Shown piece by piece: positions 12,101 to 19,575 of a stretch of 64,000 nt of DNA; within the stretch, counting starts at the first letter, position 1; every line of letters begins with the position of its first letter. The position numbers and the translations under genes were made by a program. The notes beneath the pieces were generated by a model. The model saw nothing but the letters and a program-made list of their open reading frames with translations. It did not search any database and was not told where the DNA came from. Location: the NCBI GenBank assembly GCA_024280895.1, contig JAJRPI010000051.1:38085-102084 (forward strand), read 5' to 3'. The DNA is from Alphaproteobacteria bacterium (GTDB taxonomy: Bacteria > Pseudomonadota > Alphaproteobacteria > Rhizobiales > JAKIUO01).

Positions 12101-12715
12101 GTCGTCACCGCTGATCTCAATGAAGATTTTAGATTGCTGACACGCTTTAATGCTTCATGGTCCGATAGCTCTAATGGGCAGTTTTATGATGCCAATTATA
12201 TGGAAGCTGTGGCGGCCTTTGCTTATCGCCCGGTCGATAATGATCGCCTCAACACCTTGTTTAAATATACATTCTTCACAGACCTGCCAACCACAGGGCA
12301 GCTGGATGGGGGTGGTGCTCTGTCAGACTATGCACAGCGCTCGCATGTGCTGGCCATTGATGGTGGTTACGATATTGTTCCCTGGCTGTCGGTGGGCGGA
12401 AAATATGCTCTGCGGATTGGCGAGTTGCGTGATAATCGTTCCAATGGGCAGTGGTTTAAAAGTACCGCCCAGCTAGGGATTGGCCGGATCGATCTACATC
12501 TTGTGCATGACTGGGACTTTGTTCTGGAAGCACGTGTGCTCGATCTGCCAGATGCCGGTGATCGCAAATATGGCGCGTTGGCCGCGCTCTATCGCCATAT
12601 CAATGATAATCTCAAAATTGGCGGTGGCTATAATTTCGCAGACTTTAGCGATGACCTCACCGATCTTGACTATAATCATCGTGGCTGGATGCTGAATATC
12701 ACCGGTAAGTTTTAG
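9134..12715 (+). CDS. Outer-membrane beta-barrel protein with N-terminal Ig-like domains, partner of the giant repeat protein
   Basis: 1,193 residues. It starts with a typical signal peptide (K near the N-terminus, hydrophobic core, cleavage near residues 20-22). Residues of about 100-330 look like periplasmic beta-sandwich domains. From about residue 340 to the end there are many alternating amphipathic strands with aromatic girdles, and the protein ends in Phe (ITGKF), the usual BAM recognition residue of outer-membrane barrels. No plug/TonB box was recognised. The ATG overlaps the TGA of the upstream giant gene (ATGA), so the pair is very likely one operon. It could anchor or export the giant protein, but that is inference; I do not know a named family for the pair. 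Confidence 0.8.
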   Translation: MKQIIAALTFIAIVMAPSTASTRDGKSIETKQVHSKRAPANSERQSTAGTSKAKGCKSVDAPALPFAISVDGQSLDTGTLSGEAGAARCVDVALERADISVSFDAGDQTRALNVDGSLAHIGERREVRFSLYSNYSAFIDRAELRLFKTSDSTLQSPLAVIKAPVYGAMAWAPGELQEKEITYVLRVYGRSGRFDETRPKKLALNVVRTDERWHAFMVYGKNNIAKQNIHVAGGMVTVDGRDLRPDQSVTVLDYEVPVDLKGTFAFRQILPSGPHEIKVAVRDGNRQISAFTRAVTIPDQDWFYVGLADLTIGKNSSSGPVKLVRADASDEFDNKVFVNGRLAFYLKGKIRGDILLTAAADTREQPIKDLFSNFTSKDPRYLLRRLDPEKYYPVYGDDSTLKEDAPTQGKFYVRLERGDSHVMWGNFHTTINGTDFMQFRRGLYGGKLKWVSEQTTSHGEKRARLDLFAAEPGSLPARDEFRGTGGSLYYLRRQDITQGSEQVWIELRDKDTGLVLSTRALKAETDFDVNYLQGRVVLTVPLPSTADDHNLIRTGSLSGHKQYLVIAYEYTPGLTRTDELTIGGRASIWANDHVQIGATGFRQDGSKSGQKAGGIDATLRYKPGTYIKGELARSSGAGTGSNLSQDGGYTFFEKSAGGQMANAFRIEAAMDLFEVANREGRLYAYWQHREKGFSSPGFLTGSTNEAREAGVSLVMPLDVEKRTNIRIKGTQKRSGSDSNEALEVGVDRKLDDNWTVTTGVRSDRRRLKNSAAAGVDGEGHRVDIAAKVQFRPSIIEGEAPWMVYGFGQATVFKDGKRRDNHRGGVGGEVQVTQNIKATGEVSAGTGGFGALAGAEYKVDDNTTLYLNYRLDTDRSQSDVNGRYGVLTTGGRTRFTDNLSVFAEERLYHGDGPSGLASAFGLDYAFYEHWNFGINAEFGELNDPNLGDLDRKAGGVTLGYGRKGFKYVSSLEGRYEDGTAGTRKTILSRNVVTADLNEDFRLLTRFNASWSDSSNGQFYDANYMEAVAAFAYRPVDNDRLNTLFKYTFFTDLPTTGQLDGGGALSDYAQRSHVLAIDGGYDIVPWLSVGGKYALRIGELRDNRSNGQWFKSTAQLGIGRIDLHLVHDWDFVLEARVLDLPDAGDRKYGALAALYRHINDNLKIGGGYNFADFSDDLTDLDYNHRGWMLNITGKF

Positions 12716-12722
12716 GGGTCAT

Positions 12723-13070
12723 TCACCAGAATTTTTTACGTGTCAGCGCCAGCTGCTCGGGGGGGATGATTTCCCCCTCGATAGGATCGCCGTTGCCGGT
12801 TTCGTGATGCCGCGATGCTCCTTGCTCATCTTGCAAGACTTGCAGGTAGGCCAGCACGGTGCTTATGTGAGCTAACAGATTGCGGTTTTCGATCTGGTCT
12901 TCGAAATCCCCCTTGAGTAGCAGGTTTTCGGCGACGTCCGCATCGAGCTGGGCGATCTTGATCCAGCGATTGACGATTTCAGTACCGACTGTTTCGTCTT
13001 CGTCAAACTGGCTTTGCTGCTGATGAGCAGCGTTGAGAGCAGCAATGATGGCAGAGATCTGATGGGGCAT
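12723..13070 (-). CDS. Hypothetical small helical protein
   Basis: 115 residues from the chosen ATG, whose product begins MPHQISAI. The frame continues upstream to a TTG at 13166, with ATGs at 13127 and 13088, so the start is uncertain; the chosen one has GGAAAA about 8 bases upstream and gives a clean helical N-terminus. The protein is rich in Gln, Glu and Asp, looks soluble and helical, and has no recognised domain. It lies 79 bp downstream of the alcohol dehydrogenase on the same strand and converges with the barrel gene, with 7 bp between stops. Confidence 0.6.
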   Translation of the reverse strand: MPHQISAIIAALNAAHQQQSQFDEDETVGTEIVNRWIKIAQLDADVAENLLLKGDFEDQIENRNLLAHISTVLAYLQVLQDEQGASRHHETGNGDPIEGEIIPPEQLALTRKKFW

Positions 13071-13149
13071 GTAAATTTTCCGTATCATATAAATTTGATA
13101 TCGTGAGTTTAGCAGATCGTTTGGCATCTCCCAAACCCGTATTGAAAAC

Positions 13150-14343
13150 CTAAAGGCATATTTCAAGTAGCTGGGTTATTTCCCGGTCTTTGAGAGCCAG
13201 CGGATTGGTTTTCATGCTCGATGGGCTGATATTTTCGATGATATGGGGGAAATCTTCGCGCACAACGCCATAGTCTGAAAGGCGCGGCAGCTTCAGCTCG
13301 CGCGTCCATTTGGCGAGCGCGTCATCTAGTCGAGCCAGCGCGTATTCTTGCGCCAGGTTTTGATCACCGCCGAGCAGGCGTCCGACCCGGGCATATTTTT
13401 TCAGTGCTTCGGCATTTTCGCCGCGCGAGCGTAAAGCGGTCATATTGATCTTGGTGGCAGCAGCGACCAGAACGCCGCAACAAATACCATGAGGGATGGG
13501 GAAGAAAGCGCCGAGCGGTGAGGCTAGCCCGTGGACGCTGCCAAGGCCAGTTTGCGCCAGACAAATACCCGACAACAAAGAGGCAAGAGCCATATTTTCG
13601 CGCGCCCCTGCATGTTCGCCATCGCTGTCATAAAGCTGTTGCAAGCTGTGTTTGGTGGCCTCCAATCCCTGTAATGCCAAACCGTCCGTGAAGGGATTTG
13701 CTTTCGTCGAGAGGTAGCTTTCGAGCAATTGCGTCACCGCATCCATGCCATTGCCCGCCAGCACGGATTTGGGGCAGGTGGCAAGCAGGTCAGGGTCAAT
13801 AATGGCCCATTGTGCGACCAGTTGATCATCGCGAAAACTTTTCTTAAAGCCAGTTTTTCCATGCTGGGAAAGCACCGCGTTTTTAGTGGCCTCCGAGCCG
13901 GTGCCAGCCGTTGTCGGCACGGCAATGAACGGTGTGCTGGGGCCTTTATATGAGAGCTGTGGTCCAACGCCTTCAAGATAATCCATGACCGAGTGATCAA
14001 CGCGCAATAGACCAGCAATGGCTTTTGCTTCGTCAAGGACGGAGCCGCCTCCAATGCCAATGACAACATCAATATGTTCGCCCGATAAAGCCGTTACTTT
14101 TTCATCCACCTGCTCTGGCGTGGGTTCACCGGCACTGCGTTTGATATGGGTTATGTGGATGCCGGATTTTTCAAACTCTGCTTGTAGCTGCGCCCAGTGC
14201 TTTGTCTGCACAAAGCTTTGATGGCCCGTCAGGACCAGGGCATGGCTGCCATAGGACCGGGCAATCGGTGTGAGCTTATTGATCGACGCCGCACCAAATT
14301 CAATGCGCGGCAATCGAGCGATGGAAAAAGCAGCAATTGACAT
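13150..14343 (-). CDS. Iron-containing alcohol dehydrogenase
   Basis: 397 residues, a normal length for group III metal-dependent alcohol dehydrogenases. Visible signatures are the NAD-binding GGGSVLDEAKA segment near residue 90, PTTAGTGSEAT near residue 135, NGMDAVTQLLE near 195, and the metal-site helix HGLASPLGAFF...PHG near 260-275. It oxidises alcohols or reduces aldehydes with NAD(P); the substrate cannot be deduced. The ATG at 14343 is chosen over a TTG at 14373 that would overlap the upstream gene. It is downstream of the DUF262 gene with 10 bp between them, so the two may be co-transcribed. Confidence 0.88.
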   Translation of the reverse strand: MSIAAFSIARLPRIEFGAASINKLTPIARSYGSHALVLTGHQSFVQTKHWAQLQAEFEKSGIHITHIKRSAGEPTPEQVDEKVTALSGEHIDVVIGIGGGSVLDEAKAIAGLLRVDHSVMDYLEGVGPQLSYKGPSTPFIAVPTTAGTGSEATKNAVLSQHGKTGFKKSFRDDQLVAQWAIIDPDLLATCPKSVLAGNGMDAVTQLLESYLSTKANPFTDGLALQGLEATKHSLQQLYDSDGEHAGARENMALASLLSGICLAQTGLGSVHGLASPLGAFFPIPHGICCGVLVAAATKINMTALRSRGENAEALKKYARVGRLLGGDQNLAQEYALARLDDALAKWTRELKLPRLSDYGVVREDFPHIIENISPSSMKTNPLALKDREITQLLEICL

Positions 14344-14353
14344 GATGGGTGAG

Positions 14354-16129
14354 TTATTTCCAGAGATTATCAACCATCGCCATCAGCAGGTCCTGGCGCT
14401 TGGCGATGTCATTTAAGGTCCATTCTCGCATGTTTTTCAAGGCATTGGTGAAATGCACGGGATGGTCAGCATTGTTCTTGAAAAGGATCGCATGCTTTTT
14501 TTCAAAGTCATAATTTTTCATCAGCCTGTTTTCGCTGTTTTTACGCACCAGAAACAGATTGCCAAGTAGTTGGGTATTGAATATCCGCAGATCTTCATTG
14601 GGAAAATTCACCAGCCATTGACTATTTTGTTCGGGACTGAGCGGCAACAGATGCTCGACCGACAAGGCTTCTTTTTCAATCAGCTCGCTATAATATGTGG
14701 CGGGCCTACCTGTCTCCTGCATATCAAGGCGCATCAAGAGCAACCGCGCGGCAGCTGGTCGGCTTTTGTGCAAGCCGCGCTCAATGGATTCGCGGATGAT
14801 GCGCATCTCAGGGACTGTCAGTTCGACAACAGTGAATGGGTCCTTACTCTTTTGCGGATCCCTCAATGCGCGCCTTAACGGATTATATTTTTTCTTGCGA
14901 TCGGGGGCACCGCCCTTCAAAATAGACAGTCCGTAAGCCAGGCGTTCAAGTTTTTGAAAAAATGCCAGGGCCTGTGCAGGATCATTTCTATATCGTGTGA
15001 TTGCCAACATGGCCGGCGCGATCCAGTCATCATGGGGCAACCAGTTCAGCGTACCCAGAATACGGTCCAGTGCGGGCTTGTTTTCCTGATCAGGCCAGTT
15101 AGCATCATTGATGATATTATAGGCTTCAACATTGGGAATGATGAAGTTTTCGATGAAGGGGACGGCCCCACCTGCCTTGTCGACCATCTTGCGAAAATCG
15201 GCAAGAATATTGATATGGTCGGAGGTCAGCACAAAGCGAAAATGATTGAAAAAGTTTTTTTTGCGGCTTGAAGCTTTGCTGCGCGCTGTGCCCAGGGCAT
15301 CGTTCCACTGCTTCCAGATAGGATGATATTTTTCCACATATTCGTCACTTAGACTAGCCATCAACTCGACTTTTAATATGTCGCCCTCTGTGAGCCTGGT
15401 GCCGCTATCATTGATGGATAAAAAGATCTGAAAAGCGTGATCGATTTTCTCTGACAAAATAATGACGACCTGACAATGATTGACAATATAGTCAAGCAGT
15501 CTGGTGCGGTCGCTTGCCGACAGATCAAGCAGGTTTTGATGCAGGCTGTCACGCACCTTGATCATGTTCTCCTCACCTGTGGAGAGATTGTCCAGATCGG
15601 AAACTGGGCTAATTGAGGATCCCAATGTTAGCACGTGCTTTTGCAAAAATACCCCTTCTCCGCCGCATAGATCCAATCGGTATAGATTGTCGTCGCGCCC
15701 ATCACCAATCAGATTTCTGAAAGAGGAGTGGTCCCCATTACTGGAGAGATCGCGCAGTAGACAAAGAAGAATTTTCAAGGTGACAAGGCGCTGTTTGCCG
15801 TCAACAACATCGAAATTTCCCTTGATATTGTCGGGGAGGCCAGTTTGCCCCGTTATAATGGCGGTAAAGGCGGCAGAAAGTTTTCCTGCAAGCGGTTTTT
15901 TTGCTGGCTCTGCCATATTGCCGGTGAGAATTAAGGCACCAAGGAAGAAACTGTCTACCTGGTTTTGCTCACCTTCGTCCCCCATCGCCTCGACAAGATC
16001 TTCAAACAGCTTGCTGCTTTGATTATTGGACCAGGAAAAGGCGCGTTGGTAAATCGGGATTGTGTAGGAAAATCTGCGGTCAAAAAGTTGTCTGAGAAGA
16101 ATGGCGTGAGAAACAAATGATTTGGTCAT
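14354..16129 (-). CDS. DUF262/DUF1524 protein, single-chain GmrSD-type
   Basis: 591 residues from the ATG at 16129 (a TTG at 16177 is possible). The N-terminal half is DUF262: IPIYQRAFSW near residue 27 and VVDGKQRLVTL near residue 100. The latter is a variant of the usual DGQQRLTTL (K for Q, V for T). The C-terminal half is DUF1524-like: VEHLLPLS near residue 475, then LGNLFLVRKNSENR with a following N-x-x-F-x-x-K segment, the HNH-like nuclease pattern. In the GmrSD family DUF262 is an NTP-dependent partner and DUF1524 a nuclease acting on modified phage DNA; here both are in one chain. A defence role is inferred from the family, not shown. No other restriction genes are adjacent. Confidence 0.85.
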   Translation of the reverse strand: MTKSFVSHAILLRQLFDRRFSYTIPIYQRAFSWSNNQSSKLFEDLVEAMGDEGEQNQVDSFFLGALILTGNMAEPAKKPLAGKLSAAFTAIITGQTGLPDNIKGNFDVVDGKQRLVTLKILLCLLRDLSSNGDHSSFRNLIGDGRDDNLYRLDLCGGEGVFLQKHVLTLGSSISPVSDLDNLSTGEENMIKVRDSLHQNLLDLSASDRTRLLDYIVNHCQVVIILSEKIDHAFQIFLSINDSGTRLTEGDILKVELMASLSDEYVEKYHPIWKQWNDALGTARSKASSRKKNFFNHFRFVLTSDHINILADFRKMVDKAGGAVPFIENFIIPNVEAYNIINDANWPDQENKPALDRILGTLNWLPHDDWIAPAMLAITRYRNDPAQALAFFQKLERLAYGLSILKGGAPDRKKKYNPLRRALRDPQKSKDPFTVVELTVPEMRIIRESIERGLHKSRPAAARLLLMRLDMQETGRPATYYSELIEKEALSVEHLLPLSPEQNSQWLVNFPNEDLRIFNTQLLGNLFLVRKNSENRLMKNYDFEKKHAILFKNNADHPVHFTNALKNMREWTLNDIAKRQDLLMAMVDNLWK

Positions 16130-16408
16130 GTGCAAGGGCTCGACAATAAGGGAAAGGTCAACGCACAAGATGAGCAAACGGGGTGAGGGGCGAAAAAATC
16201 GATCCTTATACAGAGTGCCGAGATTTCAATCTTTGTGCGAACATTTTATCCCTAAAATGTAACCAGCTTTTCAATGCCTCGCAACTGAAATATGATCTTG
16301 CGAGCATTAATTTTTAGTCATTAAAAATAATGCCTTATGCGCCGAACCTCCCAGCGCTAGAGGGGTTTAGGATTAGAAACCTAGATGTGGGGTGCGTGGT
16401 CGGCAGGC

Positions 16409-17047
16409 CTATTGGCTTGCCCAGACAATGCGGGCGATCCAGTCAAGCTCTTGAAGTGCGAATGACAGAGTGGGATGTTCGGGATTAAGGGAATACAACT
16501 CGATCTGGGTTGCTGTTTTTCGCATCAGCTCTTTTGCCAGAATTTGTCCCTCGAGCGTTTTGACAACGACCCGGTCGTGACGTCTGATTTCTGCACCTGG
16601 CGAGACGATCAAAATATCCCCTTCGCGGTACATGGGTTCCATTGAATTCCCAGAGACTTCAAGAGCGTAAGCATTTTCGTCGCGAATTTCAGGAAATTTG
16701 ACCAGATCCCAGCTACCACCAACCGGGAATCCACCATCATCAAAAAAACCCCCGACGCCGGCTTGCGCAAAGCCAATGAGGGGGATGGGGGCCGTGTGAT
16801 CAGGAATCTTGCCGCCAGCGGTCATAACGAGACGAGAAAAATCATCAAAGCTGGCATTCGTCGCCTCCAATATTTTGGCAATGCTTTCAGTGGAGGGCCA
16901 GCGCGGTTTGCCATTTGCTGTTGTGCGTTTTGATTTATTGAACGTGGTGGGGTCCAGACCAGCTTTTTTAGCCATGCCCGAAGGGGTCAAGCCATTTTTG
17001 CTGGCGAGCGCTTCAATTCCCGTCCAGATTTGCCAGTGTGTCAGCAT
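16409..17047 (-). CDS. S24-family (LexA/CI-like) transcriptional repressor
   Basis: 212 residues. The N-terminal HTH (about residues 8-65) is followed by a linker with an Ala-Gly pair in GFAQAG (about residues 92-97) and a peptidase S24 domain. Catalytic residues are visible: Ser in SGNSMEP (about 135) and Lys in GQILAKEL (about 172). This is the fold of LexA and phage CI repressors, which self-cleave on RecA signal, although many chromosomal members do not. The ATG at 17047 is preceded in frame by a TTG at 17050. It is transcribed away from the gene at 17125, and a 20-bp palindrome lies between them. It is followed, same strand, by the DUF262 gene after 279 bp. Confidence 0.88.
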   Translation of the reverse strand: MLTHWQIWTGIEALASKNGLTPSGMAKKAGLDPTTFNKSKRTTANGKPRWPSTESIAKILEATNASFDDFSRLVMTAGGKIPDHTAPIPLIGFAQAGVGGFFDDGGFPVGGSWDLVKFPEIRDENAYALEVSGNSMEPMYREGDILIVSPGAEIRRHDRVVVKTLEGQILAKELMRKTATQIELYSLNPEHPTLSFALQELDWIARIVWASQ

Positions 17048-17084
17048 CAAGATACACCATTTAGATTATATGATAATTGTACAC

Positions 17085-17104
17085 GATGGGGATAAATTCC
17101 CATC
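17085..17104. promoter_or_regulatory. Palindrome in the divergent promoter region (candidate operator)
   Basis: GATGGG and CCCATC arms are separated by 8 A/T-rich bases, centred between the S24 repressor start (17047, minus) and the gene at 17125 (plus). A two-fold symmetric site here is what an autoregulating repressor would use. No second copy was found by eye, so the assignment is inference. Confidence 0.4.
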
Positions 17105-17124
17105 AATAGGAATATAGGCGCTAG

Positions 17125-17763
17125 ATGATTAAAATGTCCATAAAAATACCTGCGAGTGCATTTTGGATTGCCAATCGATCCCGGTCACAATGGCTATTCC
17201 CATCATTATTTATTGTCAGCATGCTGATGACTAGCTTTATCGCAAGCATTCCAGGGAGAACGCAAGAAAAAACAATGGTTATTACCCGGTTCGATCAGCT
17301 GCCGCGCGGGGTCAGGGGGTTTCATCAAGCGTTAACGCTGGCCGTACGGAGCGGTAATATCGAGAAAATGCGCGAGGTTTTGCAGATGAACGAACTCATG
17401 CCCTTGATTAATGGCCAATTTATCCACGACCCGGTCAAGCATTGGCGCGCTCGCTCCCTTGATGGCAGTGGCCGCGAGTTTCTGGCAGCCTTATCGGAAA
17501 TTCTCGAGCTGCCACCTATAAAGGTCATGGTTAAACAACAAGCGATTTATATCTGGCCCTATTTTGCGCGCGTGCCGCTCGATAAGCTGACCTCAAGCGA
17601 GCTGGTGCGGCTTTACCGGTTGGGGCCAGTTACTAAAATTGCGCAAATGCTGAAGAATAATCGCTATAGGCATATGCAAATGAGCGTTGGCGCTGATGGC
17701 ACCTGGCATTCCATTGAGGTTACGCTGGGTCGTTTGCTCGAAAATGGGTCACAAAAGCCTTAA
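17125..17763 (+). CDS. Hypothetical exported or membrane-anchored protein
   Basis: 212 residues. A basic N-terminus and a hydrophobic stretch at about residues 22-40 form a signal peptide or anchor. The rest is soluble, with helical segments, two conserved-looking patches (DPVKHWRARSLDGSGREFL and YIWPYFARVPLD) and no Cys. I do not recognise the family, though it reads as a conserved periplasmic protein. It starts with ATG after AGG-CGCTAG and diverges from the S24 repressor, so it may be controlled by it. No neighbour on its strand is close: the RND adaptor starts about 190 bp downstream. Confidence 0.7.
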   Translation: MIKMSIKIPASAFWIANRSRSQWLFPSLFIVSMLMTSFIASIPGRTQEKTMVITRFDQLPRGVRGFHQALTLAVRSGNIEKMREVLQMNELMPLINGQFIHDPVKHWRARSLDGSGREFLAALSEILELPPIKVMVKQQAIYIWPYFARVPLDKLTSSELVRLYRLGPVTKIAQMLKNNRYRHMQMSVGADGTWHSIEVTLGRLLENGSQKP

Positions 17764-17955
17764 AAAGCGCCTATAGTGCGATCAAACATGTCGGGCCATT
17801 GAATGCCCCTTTTAAATTGCATACTTCTTGCAAAACATGTGTGTGCGCCACAAAATACGACCCAATCGCGCTTTAAGATGGGACGGATTGGACGCAAATA
17901 TTATTATAAAGCGAGGCTTCACATCAGGTGTGCCGCGTTTTTCCGGGAGAATAAA

Positions 17956-19575
17956 TTGTCCGCTAGAACACTTATATCGCGTATATTTACGAGCGGATTG
18001 AAGGTTGCATTACCGATTTTTGCATTGTTTGTCGGGGTTTCGTCTTATCTGACGTTGAAATCCAATCGGCCACCTCCGCCCAAACCGCAAAAACACGAGA
18101 CCGTGCAGCCCGTTCGCACCAAATTGATCCACCTGTCGTCTCATCAGCCTGCCTTAAAGCTCTATGGAGAAATCAAAACCGGGCGTAAACTCGAATTGCG
18201 TACGCTGGTGGCTGGCAAAGTGCTGGAAACAGGGGAGCGCTTTCGCGAGGGAGCGCTTGTTAAAAAAGGCGATCTGCTGCTCAGGGTTGATCCTTTTTCC
18301 TATGCGGGTGCCGTGGTTGAGGCCAGTGCCAATATGGTTGAGGCGCGCGCCCGTTTGAAAGAAAATGCCGTCCAGGCCAAGGCGGAAGAAACCAGCATCA
18401 AATATGCGGTTGAGCAGCTTAGATTAGCCAAACGTGATCTGGAGCGTGCAAAAAAGCTCATGAGGAAAGGGTCCGTTACCCGTCAGGGAGGAGACCAGCG
18501 GGCACTGATCGTCTCGCAAAGACGCCAGGCCCTTGACACCAAGCGTGCTAATCTGGCGATCCTGCGCGCCAAGGCCGAGCAACAAGCCGCCAATATCAAA
18601 AGTTTAAAATGGCGCCTCCAGCAGGCAAAGCGCAACCAGCGCGATACGCAGTTAAAAGCCCCCTTTAGTGGTTATATCAATGAGATCAACGCCAATGTCG
18701 GGAAGTTGCTCAATGTCAATGACCGGGTGGCGGTGCTGCTCGATGCCAACTGGATGGAGGCTGTTTTTACGCTTTCTGATCGCCAGTATGGCCGATTGTT
18801 AGAGTCCTCAGATAGCGCAGCGGTAGGACAAAGGATAAAGTCCTCAGATAGCGGAGCGGTAGGACAGGGGATAAAGTCCTCAGATAGCGCAGCGGTAGGA
18901 CAGGGGATAAAGTCCTCGAACAGCACAGCGGTAGGACAGCGAAAAACCCCGAAGGGCGGGCTTATTGGGCGACAAATCAAGGTCACCTGGAAACTGGGGG
19001 CGACCGATCTCACATATAAGGCTGTGGTGGAGCGGATCGGCGCGCAGATTTCGTCTGAAAGCGGCGGTGTGACCGTCTATGCTCGATTGCTAAACCCCTC
19101 ACACCCGCAACCAATCAGAGCCGGGGCCTTTGTCGATGTGAAAGTGCCGGATCGGCTTTATCACAAGGTGGCACGTTTGCCGCAAACCGCCCTTTACGGG
19201 CGCACTAAAGTCTATGTTGTGGGACCCGATAAAAGACTGCGCGAGCGGCTTGTTACACGGCATGCCATTGACGGTGAATTTGTGCTGGTCAGTGGCGCTC
19301 TGGCAGACGATGAGCGCGTTGTTGTAACGCGCATGTCGGTGATCGGAGAGGGCATGAAAGTCCAGGATCTGGATGTGCCTTTGAGGCCATCAACAAAGAC
19401 CGGAAGTTCAGGCACGTTAAGTGATGCCAAAACCCGCAACGAGAACAGTTGGAGACCAGCAAAGGGGAGCGGCGGTATCAGAACCCCTGGTGCGGGGCGT
19501 CTTGGTAAGCAACGGGGCAAGTCCTCCGGGGACCGGCGCAGTCTAAGCCGTGTGGAGCACAAAAACCGTGGCTGA
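17956..19575 (+). CDS. RND efflux periplasmic adaptor (HlyD/MexA family)
   Basis: 539 residues from a TTG at 17956 placed 5 bases after GGGAGA, which gives a compact N-terminal membrane anchor (about residues 13-30). The frame is open further upstream to ATGs at 17878 and 17803, but those give unlikely N-termini. Features: lipoyl-like half motifs (LVAGKVLETGERFREGALVKKGD and KAPFSGYINEINANVGKLL), a long alpha-helical hairpin between them (about residues 110-235), then beta-barrel and membrane-proximal domains. An in-frame four-unit 12-residue repeat (SSDSAAVGQ type) interrupts the beta-barrel domain at about residue 283-331. The C-terminal tail is low-complexity. It overlaps the permease gene by 8 bp. 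Confidence 0.88.
   Translation: MSARTLISRIFTSGLKVALPIFALFVGVSSYLTLKSNRPPPPKPQKHETVQPVRTKLIHLSSHQPALKLYGEIKTGRKLELRTLVAGKVLETGERFREGALVKKGDLLLRVDPFSYAGAVVEASANMVEARARLKENAVQAKAEETSIKYAVEQLRLAKRDLERAKKLMRKGSVTRQGGDQRALIVSQRRQALDTKRANLAILRAKAEQQAANIKSLKWRLQQAKRNQRDTQLKAPFSGYINEINANVGKLLNVNDRVAVLLDANWMEAVFTLSDRQYGRLLESSDSAAVGQRIKSSDSGAVGQGIKSSDSAAVGQGIKSSNSTAVGQRKTPKGGLIGRQIKVTWKLGATDLTYKAVVERIGAQISSESGGVTVYARLLNPSHPQPIRAGAFVDVKVPDRLYHKVARLPQTALYGRTKVYVVGPDKRLRERLVTRHAIDGEFVLVSGALADDERVVVTRMSVIGEGMKVQDLDVPLRPSTKTGSSGTLSDAKTRNENSWRPAKGSGGIRTPGAGRLGKQRGKSSGDRRSLSRVEHKNRG
18804..18947 (+). repeat. 36-bp tandem repeat (4 units) inside the adaptor gene
   Basis: Four units begin at 18804, 18840, 18876 and 18912. 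Each contains a hairpin with arms GTCCT and AGGAC enclosing a GATAGCGCAGCGG-type loop; units 1-3 are nearly identical and unit 4 has diverged. Since 36 is a multiple of 3, the reading frame is kept and encodes four 12-residue blocks. The same loop sequence, with arms GGCCT/AGGCC, occurs once in noncoding DNA at 23417-23443. Confidence 0.9.
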
